A stretch of 64,000 nt of DNA from Trichomonas vaginalis G3 (lineage: Eukaryota > Parabasalia > Trichomonadida > Trichomonadidae), in NCBI RefSeq assembly GCF_026262505.1, contig NC_067206.1:12954205-13018204 (forward strand), read 5' to 3'. Below are positions 9,222 to 19,011 of the stretch, piece after piece. The notes beneath the pieces were generated by a model. It was not told the DNA's origin. It did not search any database and saw only the letters and a list, made by a program, of their open reading frames with translations. Positions within the stretch are counted from its first letter, which is position 1, and the number at the start of each line of letters is the position of its first letter. The translations under genes and the position numbers were made by a program.

Positions 9222-10076
9222 ATGCTTCCAATAGAAAAGGAAACTTCTAGAGTTGCTACAACTAAACCATTAGATGAACTTTTTACGAATGTCGGTCAAA
9301 AGTTTGAGACAGAGACCGTAAAGCATGAAGGCTATCGTTTTGACTACCCGTTAAGATGGCTAAGAGACCCATCCGTCACAAAAGCTATTGGCTTTCGTAG
9401 AATGAAGTTCATTTCAGAAGCCATACATGGTTTCCCATTTACGGTCGGTTTTGAAGTTCGATACTATAACAAAGAAAAACGTACGTATGAGAAATTTGAA
9501 CAGGGAAAACTTTTACAAGTGAATTTGCTTGTAAACTTAGAAACAACTCTTCAAGCTTTTCAAGAAAAAATAAACGATATCTATCTCGAATATGCAAACC
9601 AGTTTAACATTGACGAGGGAGAGTACCATCTCGATATTGTTTATGACAGGAAAAATGCAACTGTTAAAATCAACAGAATAGAAGACCTTGGAGAAAACGT
9701 TTATATTTCTACAAAATATAACAACTTGGCATGGTATAGATTTTTGAGGATGTTAAATCAGCCTGCAGAATATCCAGTACACCCGGACTTTTATGAAGTC
9801 GAAAACCCTAATGGAACATATGAAAATGTTTTCGACTCAGATGCTATTATAGTTCATGCTTCATTTTCTGGTGCACAAAACTCTTTTTTATGCTTGGCAA
9901 ATGACTTTTACGAAAAACCTACAAAGCTATATGAACCACCAAGTGGAAGTATTTCAGACTTTCAAGTATGGTTTACAACAGATGGAAGAAAGAGAATAAT
10001 TCCATTATACCATGCGTTTTACTTAGAACTTAGTTTCATATACAACTACTATCGAACGGTAAAAATAATTTTTTAA
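9222..10076 (+). CDS. Fibre-like structural protein, paralogue 2
   Basis: A 284-aa protein beginning MLPIEKETSRVATTKPLDEL. The first 65 residues and the last 90 or so are almost identical to 39,090-39,938 of element B, but the central 120 residues differ completely. The C terminus has HASFSGAQNSFLCLANDFYE and a block SDFQVWFTTDGRKRIIPLYH. It lies divergent from the tail-collar fibre, with the start codons about 20 bp apart, so the two may share a promoter. The role as attachment or vertex protein is inferred from context and from the variable middle. Confidence 0.75.
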   Translation: MLPIEKETSRVATTKPLDELFTNVGQKFETETVKHEGYRFDYPLRWLRDPSVTKAIGFRRMKFISEAIHGFPFTVGFEVRYYNKEKRTYEKFEQGKLLQVNLLVNLETTLQAFQEKINDIYLEYANQFNIDEGEYHLDIVYDRKNATVKINRIEDLGENVYISTKYNNLAWYRFLRMLNQPAEYPVHPDFYEVENPNGTYENVFDSDAIIVHASFSGAQNSFLCLANDFYEKPTKLYEPPSGSISDFQVWFTTDGRKRIIPLYHAFYLELSFIYNYYRTVKIIF

Positions 10077-10315
10077 TACGGTTGAGGTGTTGGATTTGGT
10101 TGCCAACTTGACTGTGGTGCAGGTTCAGGCTGTTGTATAACAGGAGCTTGTTCTTCTGGTTCAGGGTCTTTAGGTATAATACCAACGAACTGACCTACTC
10201 TTTTACCAATATTTTTGACTCCGTTCCAAATTCCTCTTCCTACGGTTTTTATTCCATTCCATATACCTCTTCCAACATTTCGAAAGAAGTTTCCTATTCT
10301 TCCAAAGAAACCCAT
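10073..10315 (-). CDS. Small basic Polinton protein, 80 aa
   Basis: It begins MGFFGRIGNFFRNVGRGIWN with a repeated GRGIWNG(I/V)K unit: an amphipathic, basic, glycine- and aromatic-rich segment. The tail is rich in P, Q and E and ends in NPTPQPY. Almost identical to 38,840-39,085. It resembles in character the MGLFGALAG protein encoded nearby, and both may be membrane- or DNA-interacting minor virion proteins; this is inference. Confidence 0.7.
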   Translation of the reverse strand: MGFFGRIGNFFRNVGRGIWNGIKTVGRGIWNGVKNIGKRVGQFVGIIPKDPEPEEQAPVIQQPEPAPQSSWQPNPTPQPY

Positions 10316-10333
10316 TTTACTATATGTAAAAAT

Positions 10334-10696
10334 CTAATGTCCACCTAGTCTCTTACGTTTCCTGTTGAGTTCCATAGCATTCTTTAACTGGAGCTCATAC
10401 ATTCTGTTTCTCCTCTGGTAGAAAACATATTCTGGGTCAACTCCTGTGTTCGCGTCATCTGCATAGAGTTGTTTATATCCCACTTCAGGGTTTGTATAAA
10501 ACTCTTTCCATCTCATATTTGCATACCATGGTGGCAAACCTAACGCAGCGTCATTTGACATGGCAGTTTGCATTTGTACATCTGTTGGCACTTGACCATA
10601 GTTTGCCATTGCAGTTTGTATTCTAACTTCATTTGGAATATTCTCTGGGTTTGGTTGTCCAGGTTGCTGTGCATTCGCTAAGTTCTGTGCGTCCAT
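10334..10696 (-). CDS. Conserved Polinton protein, 120 aa, unknown function
   Basis: A 120-aa protein beginning MDAQNLANAQQPGQPNPENI, then two repeated blocks RIQTAMANYGQVP and QMQTAMSNDAALG, then LPPWYANMRWKEFYTNPEVG and a basic C terminus NRKRKRLGGH. It appears identical to 38,459-38,821 of element B at the amino-acid level, suggesting a very recent common ancestor of the two elements. A basic tail could bind DNA. No known domain recognised. Confidence 0.75.
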   Translation of the reverse strand: MDAQNLANAQQPGQPNPENIPNEVRIQTAMANYGQVPTDVQMQTAMSNDAALGLPPWYANMRWKEFYTNPEVGYKQLYADDANTGVDPEYVFYQRRNRMYELQLKNAMELNRKRKRLGGH

Positions 10697-10719
10697 TTAA
10701 TATTAGATAAAAATATCTC

Positions 10720-10851
10720 TTACGAGTACATATACTGAACATTTGCAGGCATTGGTTCATCTTCATATTCTCTGTACTTTTCTGCCACGTCAAATAAATA
10801 AATGACACAATGGAAAAAACCTAAAACAAGTAGTCCTATTTCAAACCACAT
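10720..10851 (-). CDS. Small membrane protein, 43 aa
   Basis: It begins MWFEIGLLVLGFFHCVIYLF, one hydrophobic segment long enough to span a membrane, followed by a charged tail KYREYEDEPMPANVQYMYS. The same frame lies at 38,304-38,435, also overlapping the end of the methylase gene by 16 bp. Conservation in both elements supports it as a real gene; role unknown. Confidence 0.6.
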   Translation of the reverse strand: MWFEIGLLVLGFFHCVIYLFDVAEKYREYEDEPMPANVQYMYS

Positions 10852-11653
10852 TTACTTACTAGTAAAATTTCTTTGTTATGACACTTTCTCCGGTTTATAG
10901 GACCTCTCTCATATTCTATCTTGTCATATATAAACTCATAGTCATGTATGTCCTCTAACCATCTCATAACGGTTTCCAAACCACTTTTATCGGATGTAAA
11001 GTAAAAGCATGGATGGTTATGTAAAACGTCTAAAGTTTCTAAAGAGTCTCTCAAAGTCCAGTCTACTTGGTATTGAAAATCCCATGTGTTATAGAACGGC
11101 GGGTCCACTATAAAGAAAACATTTTCCTTGTCTTTATATTTTTCATACAACTCTGTCCAATGACATCTCACAAACTCTATACCTCAATATATTTTTCTAT
11201 GTCCTCTTTGAAAACATTTGTATAGTTAAGATATAAAACGTTTGACATAAGTGTTTCAATGTCATGAACTCTTATAGAACCACTATATAATAGTCTAGCA
11301 GATATACTATCCCAGTCTATATATTCTACTTTTTCCAAAACCTTTCTGACAATATTTTTCTTATCTAATGGTATACGTTCCATCTTACCTATAGGTATCT
11401 TTTCTTTCAACTCACTCAATATTTTGTTTGTGTCTGGTATATGTTTGAGACGGTTCATATAGTTGTCGAAGTCATTGCATATAATCTTTGAGTCTGGGAA
11501 TACGGTATGGCACAGATGGGATATATAGAAACTTCCACCGAACAAATCTACAAATGTTAGACCATTCGGTAGTTTCTTAAGTTCTCTCAATAGAATATCT
11601 TTACATCTACTCTTATTTCCAAAGAAGGGTAACGGTGGTTTTGTAAAATTCAT
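10836..11653 (-). pseudogene. Dam-type DNA adenine methylase relic (Polinton)
   Basis: Same gene as 37,501-38,319 in element B: N-terminal PPLPFFGNKSRCKDILLREL, VDLFGGSFYISHLCHT, and the catalytic-motif region IVDPPFYNTWDFQYQVDWTL. It belongs to the D12 class of N6-adenine methylases that includes Dam. The copy in this element looks broken. It lies next to the terminal repeat, as in element B. Confidence 0.8.
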
Positions 11654-11707
11654 TTATATATAATAATAAAAATGTTTTTTTCCTGAAAAGTGACAGAAAA
11701 GTGACTG

Positions 11708-11769
11708 GGGGCTAGAAGGCACGAAGTGCCTGGAAGCCCCACTACCTTTTTTTTTTTTTTTTTTTTTTT
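11708..11769. repeat. Polinton A terminal hairpin and T-run
   Basis: An imperfect hairpin: arms GGGGCT and AGCCCC, a three-base internal loop, arms AGGCAC and GTGCCT, and a three-base tip. It is followed by ACTACC and 23 T, which end the element. The same hairpin and T-run mark both ends of element B (37,317-37,347; 61,631-61,662; 61,707-61,737). Confidence 0.85.
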
Positions 11770-12320
11770 GATAGGCTTGCTAAAGTAACTAATTTTAGCT
11801 GTCAAATACTTTTGTATTTTGAAGTAAATTAGTATAAATTTGTTTTTACTTTTATTTCGAAAAAGTAGCAATAATCGTAAAAGGGTATTGATAGGCTTGC
11901 TAAATTAACTAATTTTAGCTGTCAAATACTTTTGTATTTTGAAGTAAATTAGTATAAATTTGTTTTTACTTTTATTTCGAAAAAGTAGCAATAATCGTAA
12001 AAGGGTATTGATAGGCTTGCTAAATTAACTAATTTTAGCTGTCAAATACTTTTGTATTTTGAAGTAAATTAGTATAAATTTGTTTTTACTTTTATTTCGA
12101 AAAAGTAGCAATAATCGTAAAAGGGTATTGATAGGCTTGCTAAATTAACTAATTTTAGCTGTCAAATACTTTGTATTTTGAAGTAAATTAGTATAAATTT
12201 GTTTTTACTTTTATTTCGAAAAAGTAACAATAATCGTAAAAGGGTATTGATAGGCTTGCTAAATTAACTAATTTTAGCTGTCAAATACTTTTGTATTTTG
12301 AAGTAAATTAGTATAAATTT
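11770..12320. repeat. 120-bp tandem satellite, about 4.6 copies
   Basis: The unit starts GATAGGCTTGCTAAATTAAC and ends AATCGTAAAAGGGTATT. Starts are at 11,770, 11,890, 12,010, 12,130 and about 12,249. Copies are nearly identical; the fourth is one base shorter and the last is cut at about 12,320. The array begins exactly at the Polinton T-run, so the element either inserted into the array or at its edge. Confidence 0.95.
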
Positions 12321-12360
12321 GATATTATTTTAACTCCCTTTGAAAACCTCAATTTTCCAT

Positions 12361-12450
12361 ACAGAGGGAACGGGAATAGCATCCAATATTCCCTGAGAAT
12401 GGTTGCGCATTCTCAGTTCCCTCTATATTTCGAACGAAGCTCTCATCGGT
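12361..12450. other. Perfect three-way-junction palindrome, possible ncRNA or transposon end
   Basis: An outer stem AGAGGGAAC with GTTCCCTCT encloses two hairpins with no unpaired bases at the junction: GGGAATA with TATTCCC (8-base loop), and TGAGAATG with CATTCTCA (6-base loop). It spans 12,363-12,424. About 30 bases later a T-run (from 12,451) follows, which could be a Pol III-type terminator. I cannot match it to a known RNA. It could also be a small fold-back transposon. Confidence 0.6.
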
Positions 12451-12459
12451 CTTTTTTTT

Positions 12460-13590
12460 AATACTAAACGTTTTTTTTCCCTGTCACTTTTAGCTAAAAT
12501 TTGGGTTTGCCTAAGCTTGTCCAACTTTGTAAATTCCTAATTAATCAAGTTTAGCCTAAGGGATTTTGCATTTACGTTTCTATATGGATTACATTCAATT
12601 ATACTTGATATAACAGTATTTCTTCATATAAAGAATCAATATATCATTAACTCTTACCTGAACTATTTTCTAACTGTTTATAAAACACATTAATTCATTT
12701 ATTATTGATAGATTTGCAATGGATAATTATTGGTGAATGAAGATCAAATAGCATAATAGATATAACACATCGTTAATATTTAAAATATATTTATCTAGTT
12801 TTTGTTGAATTTTCTTGCATTTTCAGAGAATTGATATTAATTTTTTTTTTAGTTATAGCTCTATGTGCTTTGTGATGGTATAATTTTGCTTTTTATTAAT
12901 GACAATAATATAGAAAAATTATGGCGCGAGTGAGCTCTTAAGATTCAATTTGCTGAAAACGTGCCATTTTTTGAATAAAAAAATCGATTACAAAAAATGC
13001 TCACCTTTTCCTAGAATGCTGATTTTACTAAAAATGTCACTTTTTTGATAAAATCGCGAAATTACGGAAAATAGGCAATGGATACTTTTAGATTGATTCT
13101 GTTTTGTCCATTTACGTAAAATGATTTACAAAGCACAAAAAATCTATTAAATAGCAGCCGGTGCACCGAATCCTTGATAAATTACCGCAGTTCTCGTTGG
13201 GACAGCTCTATTCAGAATATATTCATATTCAGCAATTTATGTTTTGCGCCTTTTTATCTTTCTTCCGAGTTCTTGGTTTGATCCTAAAAGTTTTTCTTTC
13301 AATTTTTTTGACAATCTTTAGTATCTGATGTTAATTTCATAGTAATGTAAACAGAATTCTTGCACTTCAATAATATATTCATATGAGCATGTTATTCCAT
13401 GCCATAATATTATATAAGATCAAATTATCGAAGTTTTACAGCTCATTTGTCAAAAAAATTGAGATTGTGTCAAAAAGTGGTAAATGCACCTTTGAAATTA
13501 AAATTTTTATCAATTTTACCAATATAAGTAATTTCGTTCAAATGCCATTACTATATTTTGTTTCAATTTATGAATTTTGAAGCACCATGC
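12460..13590. other. Gene-free AT-rich stretch
   Basis: I see no convincing gene here. The frame at 13,383-13,580 is short, low in complexity and lacks any family feature. The sequence is AT-rich with scattered A- and T-runs. Confidence 0.5.
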
Positions 13591-13594
13591 TCAA

Positions 13595-13690
13595 CTAAGG
13601 ATTTGATAATTTGTGTTGAATTCACTTTGCTTGCAATACTAAGAGGGGATTTAATACTATCGAGAGAATGTAATAAAACAAAGATACATA
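13595..13690 (-). pseudogene. Ankyrin repeat fragment
   Basis: On the minus strand one frame reads SLDSIKSPLSIASKVNSTQI, then IKSLVEHGAS: a recognisable ankyrin repeat with the (L/I)(V/L)EHGA turn. A sister fragment lies at 19,265-19,360, and an ankyrin gene in the same orientation at 19,678-20,580. It is probably the displaced 3' part of that gene, separated by satellite and transposons. Confidence 0.7.
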
Positions 13691-13910
13691 TGAAAAGAAA
13701 GGAAATTATATAAAACAATGATAAATATAAGAAGAAAGAGAATTGATTAAAACTATGATAGATATATAAAGAAAGAGAATTTCATGAAACAATTATAAAT
13801 ATGAAAAGAAAGAGAATTTTATAAAACAAAGATACATGTGAAAAGAAATGAAATTATATAAAACAATGATTAATATGAAAAGAATTGGAATTATACAAAA
13901 ACATGATATA
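13670..13910. repeat. 37-bp satellite, left portion
   Basis: Degenerate tandem units around AATGATAAATATGAAAAGAA plus AGAGAATT and a variable six-base stretch. It is the same array as 19,012-19,765, in the same orientation, and is interrupted by the mariner and Kolobok block. The array lies in the 3' part of a decayed ankyrin locus. Confidence 0.85.
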
Positions 13911-13913
13911 TAT

Positions 13914-15220
13914 ATAGGGTGTCCAAAGGTGTGTTTAGCACAAACCTGAATACTGCGAATAGAAATAAACAAGTTACATATATATAAAGTTTATTTAAAT
14001 ATAATCACCATTGGATTCAATCACGCGTTCGCAGCGATCGATCCAGGCTTGAAAGACACGCTTTAAATCATCATGAGAAAATTGCTCAAATTGCTCTCTT
14101 ACAAAATTTTCAAGATCATCTGGACTCGCGAATTCGCGTCCTTCAGCTCTCTTTTTTAGCGTGCCGAATAAATAAAAGTCAGAGGGTGCAATATCAGGTG
14201 AATAAATTGGGTTTGGAACAACTTTGACATTGTTTTCAACCAAGTAATTCATTACCTTATGACTTTTGTGAACTCTTAAATTATCAAAATGAATTGCAAA
14301 CTTTTGTTTTTGTTGTTTGGATTTCTCAAACTCATCAGAATTGATAATTTGAGTAAGAACATTGTCAATTAGATACTGAGCATTCATCGTATTAGGTTTT
14401 TGAAGAATATCAATTGCGATGATGCCATTCACGCCCCAAAAAACCGACAACATCATCATTGGTGTGTCAATTTTTTTTCTTCGGGAATGTTTGCGGATTT
14501 TCATCCTTCGGGATCCACATGATTTTGGCTTCTGTTGCATATTGAAACCAAGACTCGTCCCCTGTTACTAAAAAGCGAAACTTCTTGGATTGATACGCAC
14601 CCAATATAGAGAGGAGCTCTTTCGAAGATTGGACTCTAGATTTTTTTTGAACTGAATTAAGGTTGTGCGGAACCCAACGTGTATACGCTAGTTTGTAGTT
14701 CAAATAATTGTGCAGATAATAACTGACTGTTGTACGTGGTATCTTTGTCATCTCCTCTATCCTTCTGAGTGATGCTCTTGGGTCTTCATCTAGCGCTTGA
14801 AGAATTGCTTTGATTTTTCTTTGATCCGGCGATTTTTTGTCAATTTTTATGATGGGCGCCTTTTTGTTCATGAAGTGATACATCCTAACATGATACGCTA
14901 CAGTGGAATAGCTAGGAGCATCCATACCGAAGCATTTTACCAATGTCTCGTAGATTTTTTTACAGTCTTTGCATTTTTTTGCAAGAGCGAGGATGTTTTC
15001 TTTATGATTCATTAAAAAAATGAAAAAAATCCCGCCAAAATTTCCCGCGAAACCGCCTCTTGTCTCAAAATTCATTTTATATCCCGGCATGGCGCCAAAA
15101 TACAACTTACTCATCATATACATATATTCATATTTTTTATTATATATTTATAATCAGCATATATCTCCTTTAATAGTCTCATATAGAGCGCTGTGCTAAA
15201 CGCACCTTTGGACACCCTAT
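13914..15220 (-). mobile_element. mariner transposon, copy 1
   Basis: Terminal inverted repeats AGGGTGTCCAAAGGTG(T/C)GTT are at 13,915 and 15,219, flanked by TA. About 1.3 kb long, with one transposase gene split into two overlapping frames. It appears essentially identical to the copy at 17,704-19,011 but in opposite orientation, implying recent transposition or gene conversion. Mariner elements insert at TA. Confidence 0.93.
13995..15123 (-). pseudogene. mariner transposase, frame-split at an A-run
   Basis: The likely start is at 15,012 (MNHKENILALAKKCKDCKKI). Helix-turn-helix region up to about residue 115, then the mariner linker TRWVPHNLNSVQKK, first catalytic aspartate in TGDESWFQYA, second in IHFDNLRVHKS, and third in YSPDIAPSDFYLF. 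The spacing from second to third aspartate is exactly 34 residues, the mariner D34D signature. The frame changes at a run of eight A (near 14,470): the upstream frame stops soon after PKKKN, while the downstream frame carries the last two aspartates. The second copy has the same split, so it is inherited, or frameshifting at the A-run is used. Confidence 0.88.
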
Positions 15221-15265
15221 ATCATAGTTTAATAGCATTCTCTTTCTATTTATATTTATCATTGA
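15221..15265. repeat. Inverted scrap of the 37-bp satellite
   Basis: Between mariner copy 1 and the Kolobok-like element lie about 45 bp that read as the reverse complement of the satellite (CATTCTCTTTCTATTTATAT, then TTATCATTGA). The satellite on both outer sides runs in the opposite direction. This marks an inversion of the interval between the two mariners. Confidence 0.75.
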
Positions 15266-15269
15266 TTAA

Positions 15270-17698
15270 GGATGGGCACTCATAGGCTCCTGACAGCATA
15301 AAAATGTTATTATCTCACAATATAAAAGGAATCATAGGAATCTACAACTATATCTATATTGTTGGAAGACTTCTTAATGTATCATGCATATAAGTTATAT
15401 CAATAACTCCATTATGTTATATGATTGTAATCATATTTTCGTTTCATGTTCAAAAACATTAAAATCATACTAACTATATGAGTATTATATTTAGGAAGCT
15501 GATATATAGATATGATAAAATGCTAGGTTTTGTGATTAAGAATATATACTTATCTTTTAGAAAATAATACTTTTATAAAAAATTATATCTTATATAATCT
15601 AAAAATTTTGGACAATTAAAAAACATTAATTAAAAATAGAAGGTGAAAGTGTTTATTCAAAGAAGGTGCAAGATTATGATGTTTTGAGGGTGAAATAAAT
15701 TTAATAATTATTTATGTGATTTAAGAGTAATACGATCATCGGTAGCTTGAAGACCTCTCTTTATAGCTCTTAATGCCGCAAACTTTTTTTGAACTTGCTT
15801 TGAATTTTTGAATGCTTTGATTAAATCTTTTGTTGTATCATACATTCTGAAATATCTGTTCATCATTTCTGGCATTGTTGGTAAATTTAACCTGTATCTT
15901 ATTGCTACAATCGTTTCAAACATACTTTCATTGAAATGCAATATTGTGACTGCCATCCTAATTGGCCAAGAAGCATGCCAATTAATATTTTTATTAGCAA
16001 GCATTGCTTTGATATGGTTTATCGATTCAACTACTTGAGTTGAATGAATCTTTTTTACCATATCAAAGATTTTTACGGTATCTTCGAGGAATTTTTTAAG
16101 TGTTTTTATAGCAGTTTTATTTTTTGCATATTTCCATGGTTTAATCATCTTGCATTTTTCAGGATCTGGACAAAATTTATGATTTCCGGCATAATGTTTA
16201 GCGGAATTCAACCATAAAAACTTCTTTGTTTTAATTGACATATGTGTGTCATTGAGAAGTTGCCTAAGCCAACGCAATAAATTCTTTGAAATGCTAGATA
16301 AGATTCTGAATTCTGGCAGTTTGAGCTTTTTCTGTATATTGTTAAGAAAATGTCCAGGATCTCTGTATTCTCTGATACCTTTGAACGTATTTTTGATTGT
16401 AGAAACAATTTTGACATCGCCATCATGCACAAAAAAATTTACACGTTTTTCATTATTCCAACGCTTCAGCATTCTTTTTAAGCCTTCAAATTCCATTTCA
16501 TTTGATTTTCCGTTGAAATTACCTTTGAAATTTTTAAAAGATTTAGATATCACTTCCCAATCTACAATTTTTTTGAGTTTCTCTTCTACAAATTGTACAT
16601 AGCAAAACATTGCATTTCTTCTCTGACTCCAAGAACCGTCAAACAAAAGTCCCGAACATTTTCTCATTCGAGATTTCCAATAATTAACAGATTCTCTGGC
16701 AACTTCTATGATAACACGACCAACCTTTTCTTGGACTCGATGAAATGTAGCTTCTGACGGAACTTTGATGTTATTCAGCATGAATTGAAATTCTGATTGG
16801 CAAAATGTAGCGCCGCTCAATAATACAGATAGCACAAATTCAACAGTGTTGACGACATATGGCTCTACCCTATTTTTCGCGCTTTGAACTAAGTTCTTTA
16901 TACGCTTTGCAACTGCTTTTGTTCGCCGCGGCATGAAAAATGAAGAATAACTTGACGGTTTCTTGAACAAATGGTCGCACATTCAAATATTGTGATGTAC
17001 GATCAGGATAAAAGAATGTTGTTGCCGTGAATTTAGAAAATAGCAAAATTTCAATTTACGCAATCGAGATATAACTTGATCGTTTGAGCGATAACCATGG
17101 CACCCATAGTATTAATGAAAGTACTCATACTTACAATTATTTTCTCCCATAGGAATATTGTTCAATATACTTCACCTATAGAGGAAATCTCGAAATAAAA
17201 TCGAATTTTTTCAAAAATTACAAAAATCAATTTTTTACAAAGATGTTCGAAAAATAACATTATATACGCATCAAATCCAAGCATTATATGGAGCATTATA
17301 ATTCTATATATGATTGTCCATCTTGCTGTTGTGCTATTTTTTTTAAACAATAATTTCATTGTTGAAATTAAATTTGCAATTTCAGTAAAAATTGCGACCC
17401 ATCATTTTGAATATAATTGAATTAATACATTTATTGTAAGAATATTATATACCAAATATTAGACTTCCACATGAATCCTGGTATGATATTATAAGTATTG
17501 CAAAATTAGAAAAAAATATGCTCATGATATACTAAAATTCATGTTTCAAGGTTAACTTATAAATAAAATAAGTTCGAGAAATGCATCACTAAATATTTGA
17601 GCTTGTACACTATAATGCTATATAATAGTCTTCACTGGTTTTAATATATTGACTTTGCTAGACTTGATTTTTTTCATCACCCTAATGAGTGCCCATCC
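15270..17698 (-). mobile_element. Kolobok-like DNA transposon with TTAA target duplication
   Basis: Terminal inverted repeats GGATGGGCACTCAT and ATGAGTGCCCATCC, both flanked by TTAA. Length 2429 bp, with a single 424-aa transposase. TTAA duplication plus the transposase pattern fits the Kolobok superfamily; piggyBac also uses TTAA but its protein differs. Inserted in the 37-bp satellite. The right mariner abuts its right TTAA directly. Confidence 0.85.
15708..16982 (-). CDS. Kolobok-like transposase
   Basis: A 424-aa intact reading frame. Key blocks: LLFDGSWSQRRNAMFCYVQF (compare the DG(T/S)WxxRG block of Kolobok transposases), FFVHDGDVKIVSTIKNTF (the second aspartate block), DPGHFLNNIQKKLK (compare the C/D-x-GH-x-x-x block followed by basic residues), then HKFCPDPEKCK and a conserved VVESINHIKAML that may hold the acidic third residue. 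The N terminus is basic (PRRTKAVAKRIKNLVQSAKN). No THAP finger is obvious. Lies between TTAA-flanked inverted repeats. The intact frame suggests it could be recent. Confidence 0.8.
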   Translation of the reverse strand: MCDHLFKKPSSYSSFFMPRRTKAVAKRIKNLVQSAKNRVEPYVVNTVEFVLSVLLSGATFCQSEFQFMLNNIKVPSEATFHRVQEKVGRVIIEVARESVNYWKSRMRKCSGLLFDGSWSQRRNAMFCYVQFVEEKLKKIVDWEVISKSFKNFKGNFNGKSNEMEFEGLKRMLKRWNNEKRVNFFVHDGDVKIVSTIKNTFKGIREYRDPGHFLNNIQKKLKLPEFRILSSISKNLLRWLRQLLNDTHMSIKTKKFLWLNSAKHYAGNHKFCPDPEKCKMIKPWKYAKNKTAIKTLKKFLEDTVKIFDMVKKIHSTQVVESINHIKAMLANKNINWHASWPIRMAVTILHFNESMFETIVAIRYRLNLPTMPEMMNRYFRMYDTTKDLIKAFKNSKQVQKKFAALRAIKRGLQATDDRITLKSHK

Positions 17699-17703
17699 TT
17701 AAT

Positions 17704-19011
17704 ATAGGGTGTCCAAAGGTGCGTTTAGCACAGCGCTCTATATGAGACTATTAAAGGAGATATATGCTGATTATAAATATATAATAAAAAATATGAATAT
17801 ATGTATATGATGAGTAAGTTGTATTTTGGCGCCATGCCGGGATATAAAATGAATTTTGAGACAAGAGGCGGTTTCGCGGGAAATTTTGGCGGGATTTTTT
17901 TCATTTTTTTAATGAATCATAAAGAAAACATCCTCGCTCTTGCAAAAAAATGCAAAGACTGTAAAAAAATCTACGAGACATTGGTAAAATGCTTCGGTAT
18001 GGATGCTCCTAGCTATTCCACTGTAGCGTATCATGTTAGGATGTATCACTTCATGAACAAAAAGGCGCCCATCATAAAAATTGACAAAAAATCGCCGGAT
18101 CAAAGAAAAATCAAAGCAATTCTTCAAGCGCTAGATGAAGACCCAAGAGCATCACTCAGAAGGATAGAGGAGATGACAAAGATACCACGTACAACAGTCA
18201 GTTATTATCTGCACAATTATTTGAACTACAAACTAGCGTATACACGTTGGGTTCCGCACAACCTTAATTCAGTTCAAAAAAAATCTAGAGTCCAATCTTC
18301 GAAAGAGCTCCTCTCTATATTGGGTGCGTATCAATCCAAGAAGTTTCGCTTTTTAGTAACAGGGGACGAGTCTTGGTTTCAATATGCAACAGAAGCCAAA
18401 ATCATGTGGATCCCGAAGGATGAAAATCCGCAAACATTCCCGAAGAAAAAAAATTGACACACCAATGATGATGTTGTCGGTTTTTTGGGGCGTGAATGGC
18501 ATCATCGCAATTGATATTCTTCAAAAACCTAATACGATGAATGCTCAGTATCTAATTGACAATGTTCTTACTCAAATTATCAATTCTGATGAGTTTGAGA
18601 AATCCAAACAACAAAAACAAAAGTTTGCAATTCATTTTGATAATTTAAGAGTTCACAAAAGTCATAAGGTAATGAATTACTTGGTTGAAAACAATGTCAA
18701 AGTTGTTCCAAACCCAATTTATTCACCTGATATTGCACCCTCTGACTTTTATTTATTCGGCACGCTAAAAAAGAGAGCTGAAGGACGCGAATTCGCGAGT
18801 CCAGATGATCTTGAAAATTTTGTAAGAGAGCAATTTGAGCAATTTTCTCATGATGATTTAAAGCGTGTCTTTCAAGCCTGGATCGATCGCTGCGAACGCG
18901 TGATTGAATCCAATGGTGATTATATTTAAATAAACTTTATATATATGTAACTTGTTTATTTCTATTCGCAGTATTCAGGTTTGTGCTAAACACACCTTTG
19001 GACACCCTATA
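17704..19011 (+). mobile_element. mariner transposon, copy 2
   Basis: Same element as copy 1 in opposite orientation. Inverted repeats begin AGGGTGTCCAAAGGTGCGTT at 17,706 and end at 19,009. The left end abuts the Kolobok TTAA; the right flank is the 37-bp satellite. Coding sequence appears identical to copy 1, including the frame split. Confidence 0.93.
17801..18929 (+). pseudogene. mariner transposase, second copy, same frame split
   Basis: Same two overlapping frames as copy 1: DNA-binding half and first aspartate (TGDESWFQYA) in one, and the D34D half (IHFDNLRVHKS, YSPDIAPSDFYLF) in the other, changing frame at a run of eight A near 18,450. The likely start is at 17,912. Both copies share the split, so at least one was mobilised after the change, in trans or by slippage on the A-run. 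Confidence 0.88.

Larger units (their letters stand above)
1..11769 (-). mobile_element. Polinton/Maverick element A, partial (cut by window edge)
   Basis: Virus-like Polinton fossil in reverse orientation relative to element B: its terminal hairpin and T-run are at 11,708-11,769. Parts, from that end inward: Dam-type methylase relic, small virion-like proteins, fibre-like genes, integrase relic, acidic 194-aa protein, HNH gene, second fibre-like gene, KilA-N gene, 121-aa gene, 22-bp satellite. Shared blocks are nearly identical to element B, so it is probably young. It looks broken, with about three interruptions in the visible part. No polymerase or capsid gene is seen in this part. Confidence 0.9.

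Noticed and set aside
12361-12480. Hammerhead-ribozyme-like motif on the minus strand (CCGATGAG, short stem, CGAAA, then a long stem)
   Set aside because: The core needs CTGATGA and has C instead of T, stem I does not pair, and the base at the cleavage site would be G. Only the branched palindrome is kept as a feature.
15270-17698. piggyBac identity for the TTAA-flanked element
   Set aside because: TTAA duplication fits, but the transposase has the DGSW and HDGD blocks and FCP-type end seen in Kolobok-like proteins rather than the piggyBac DDE pattern.
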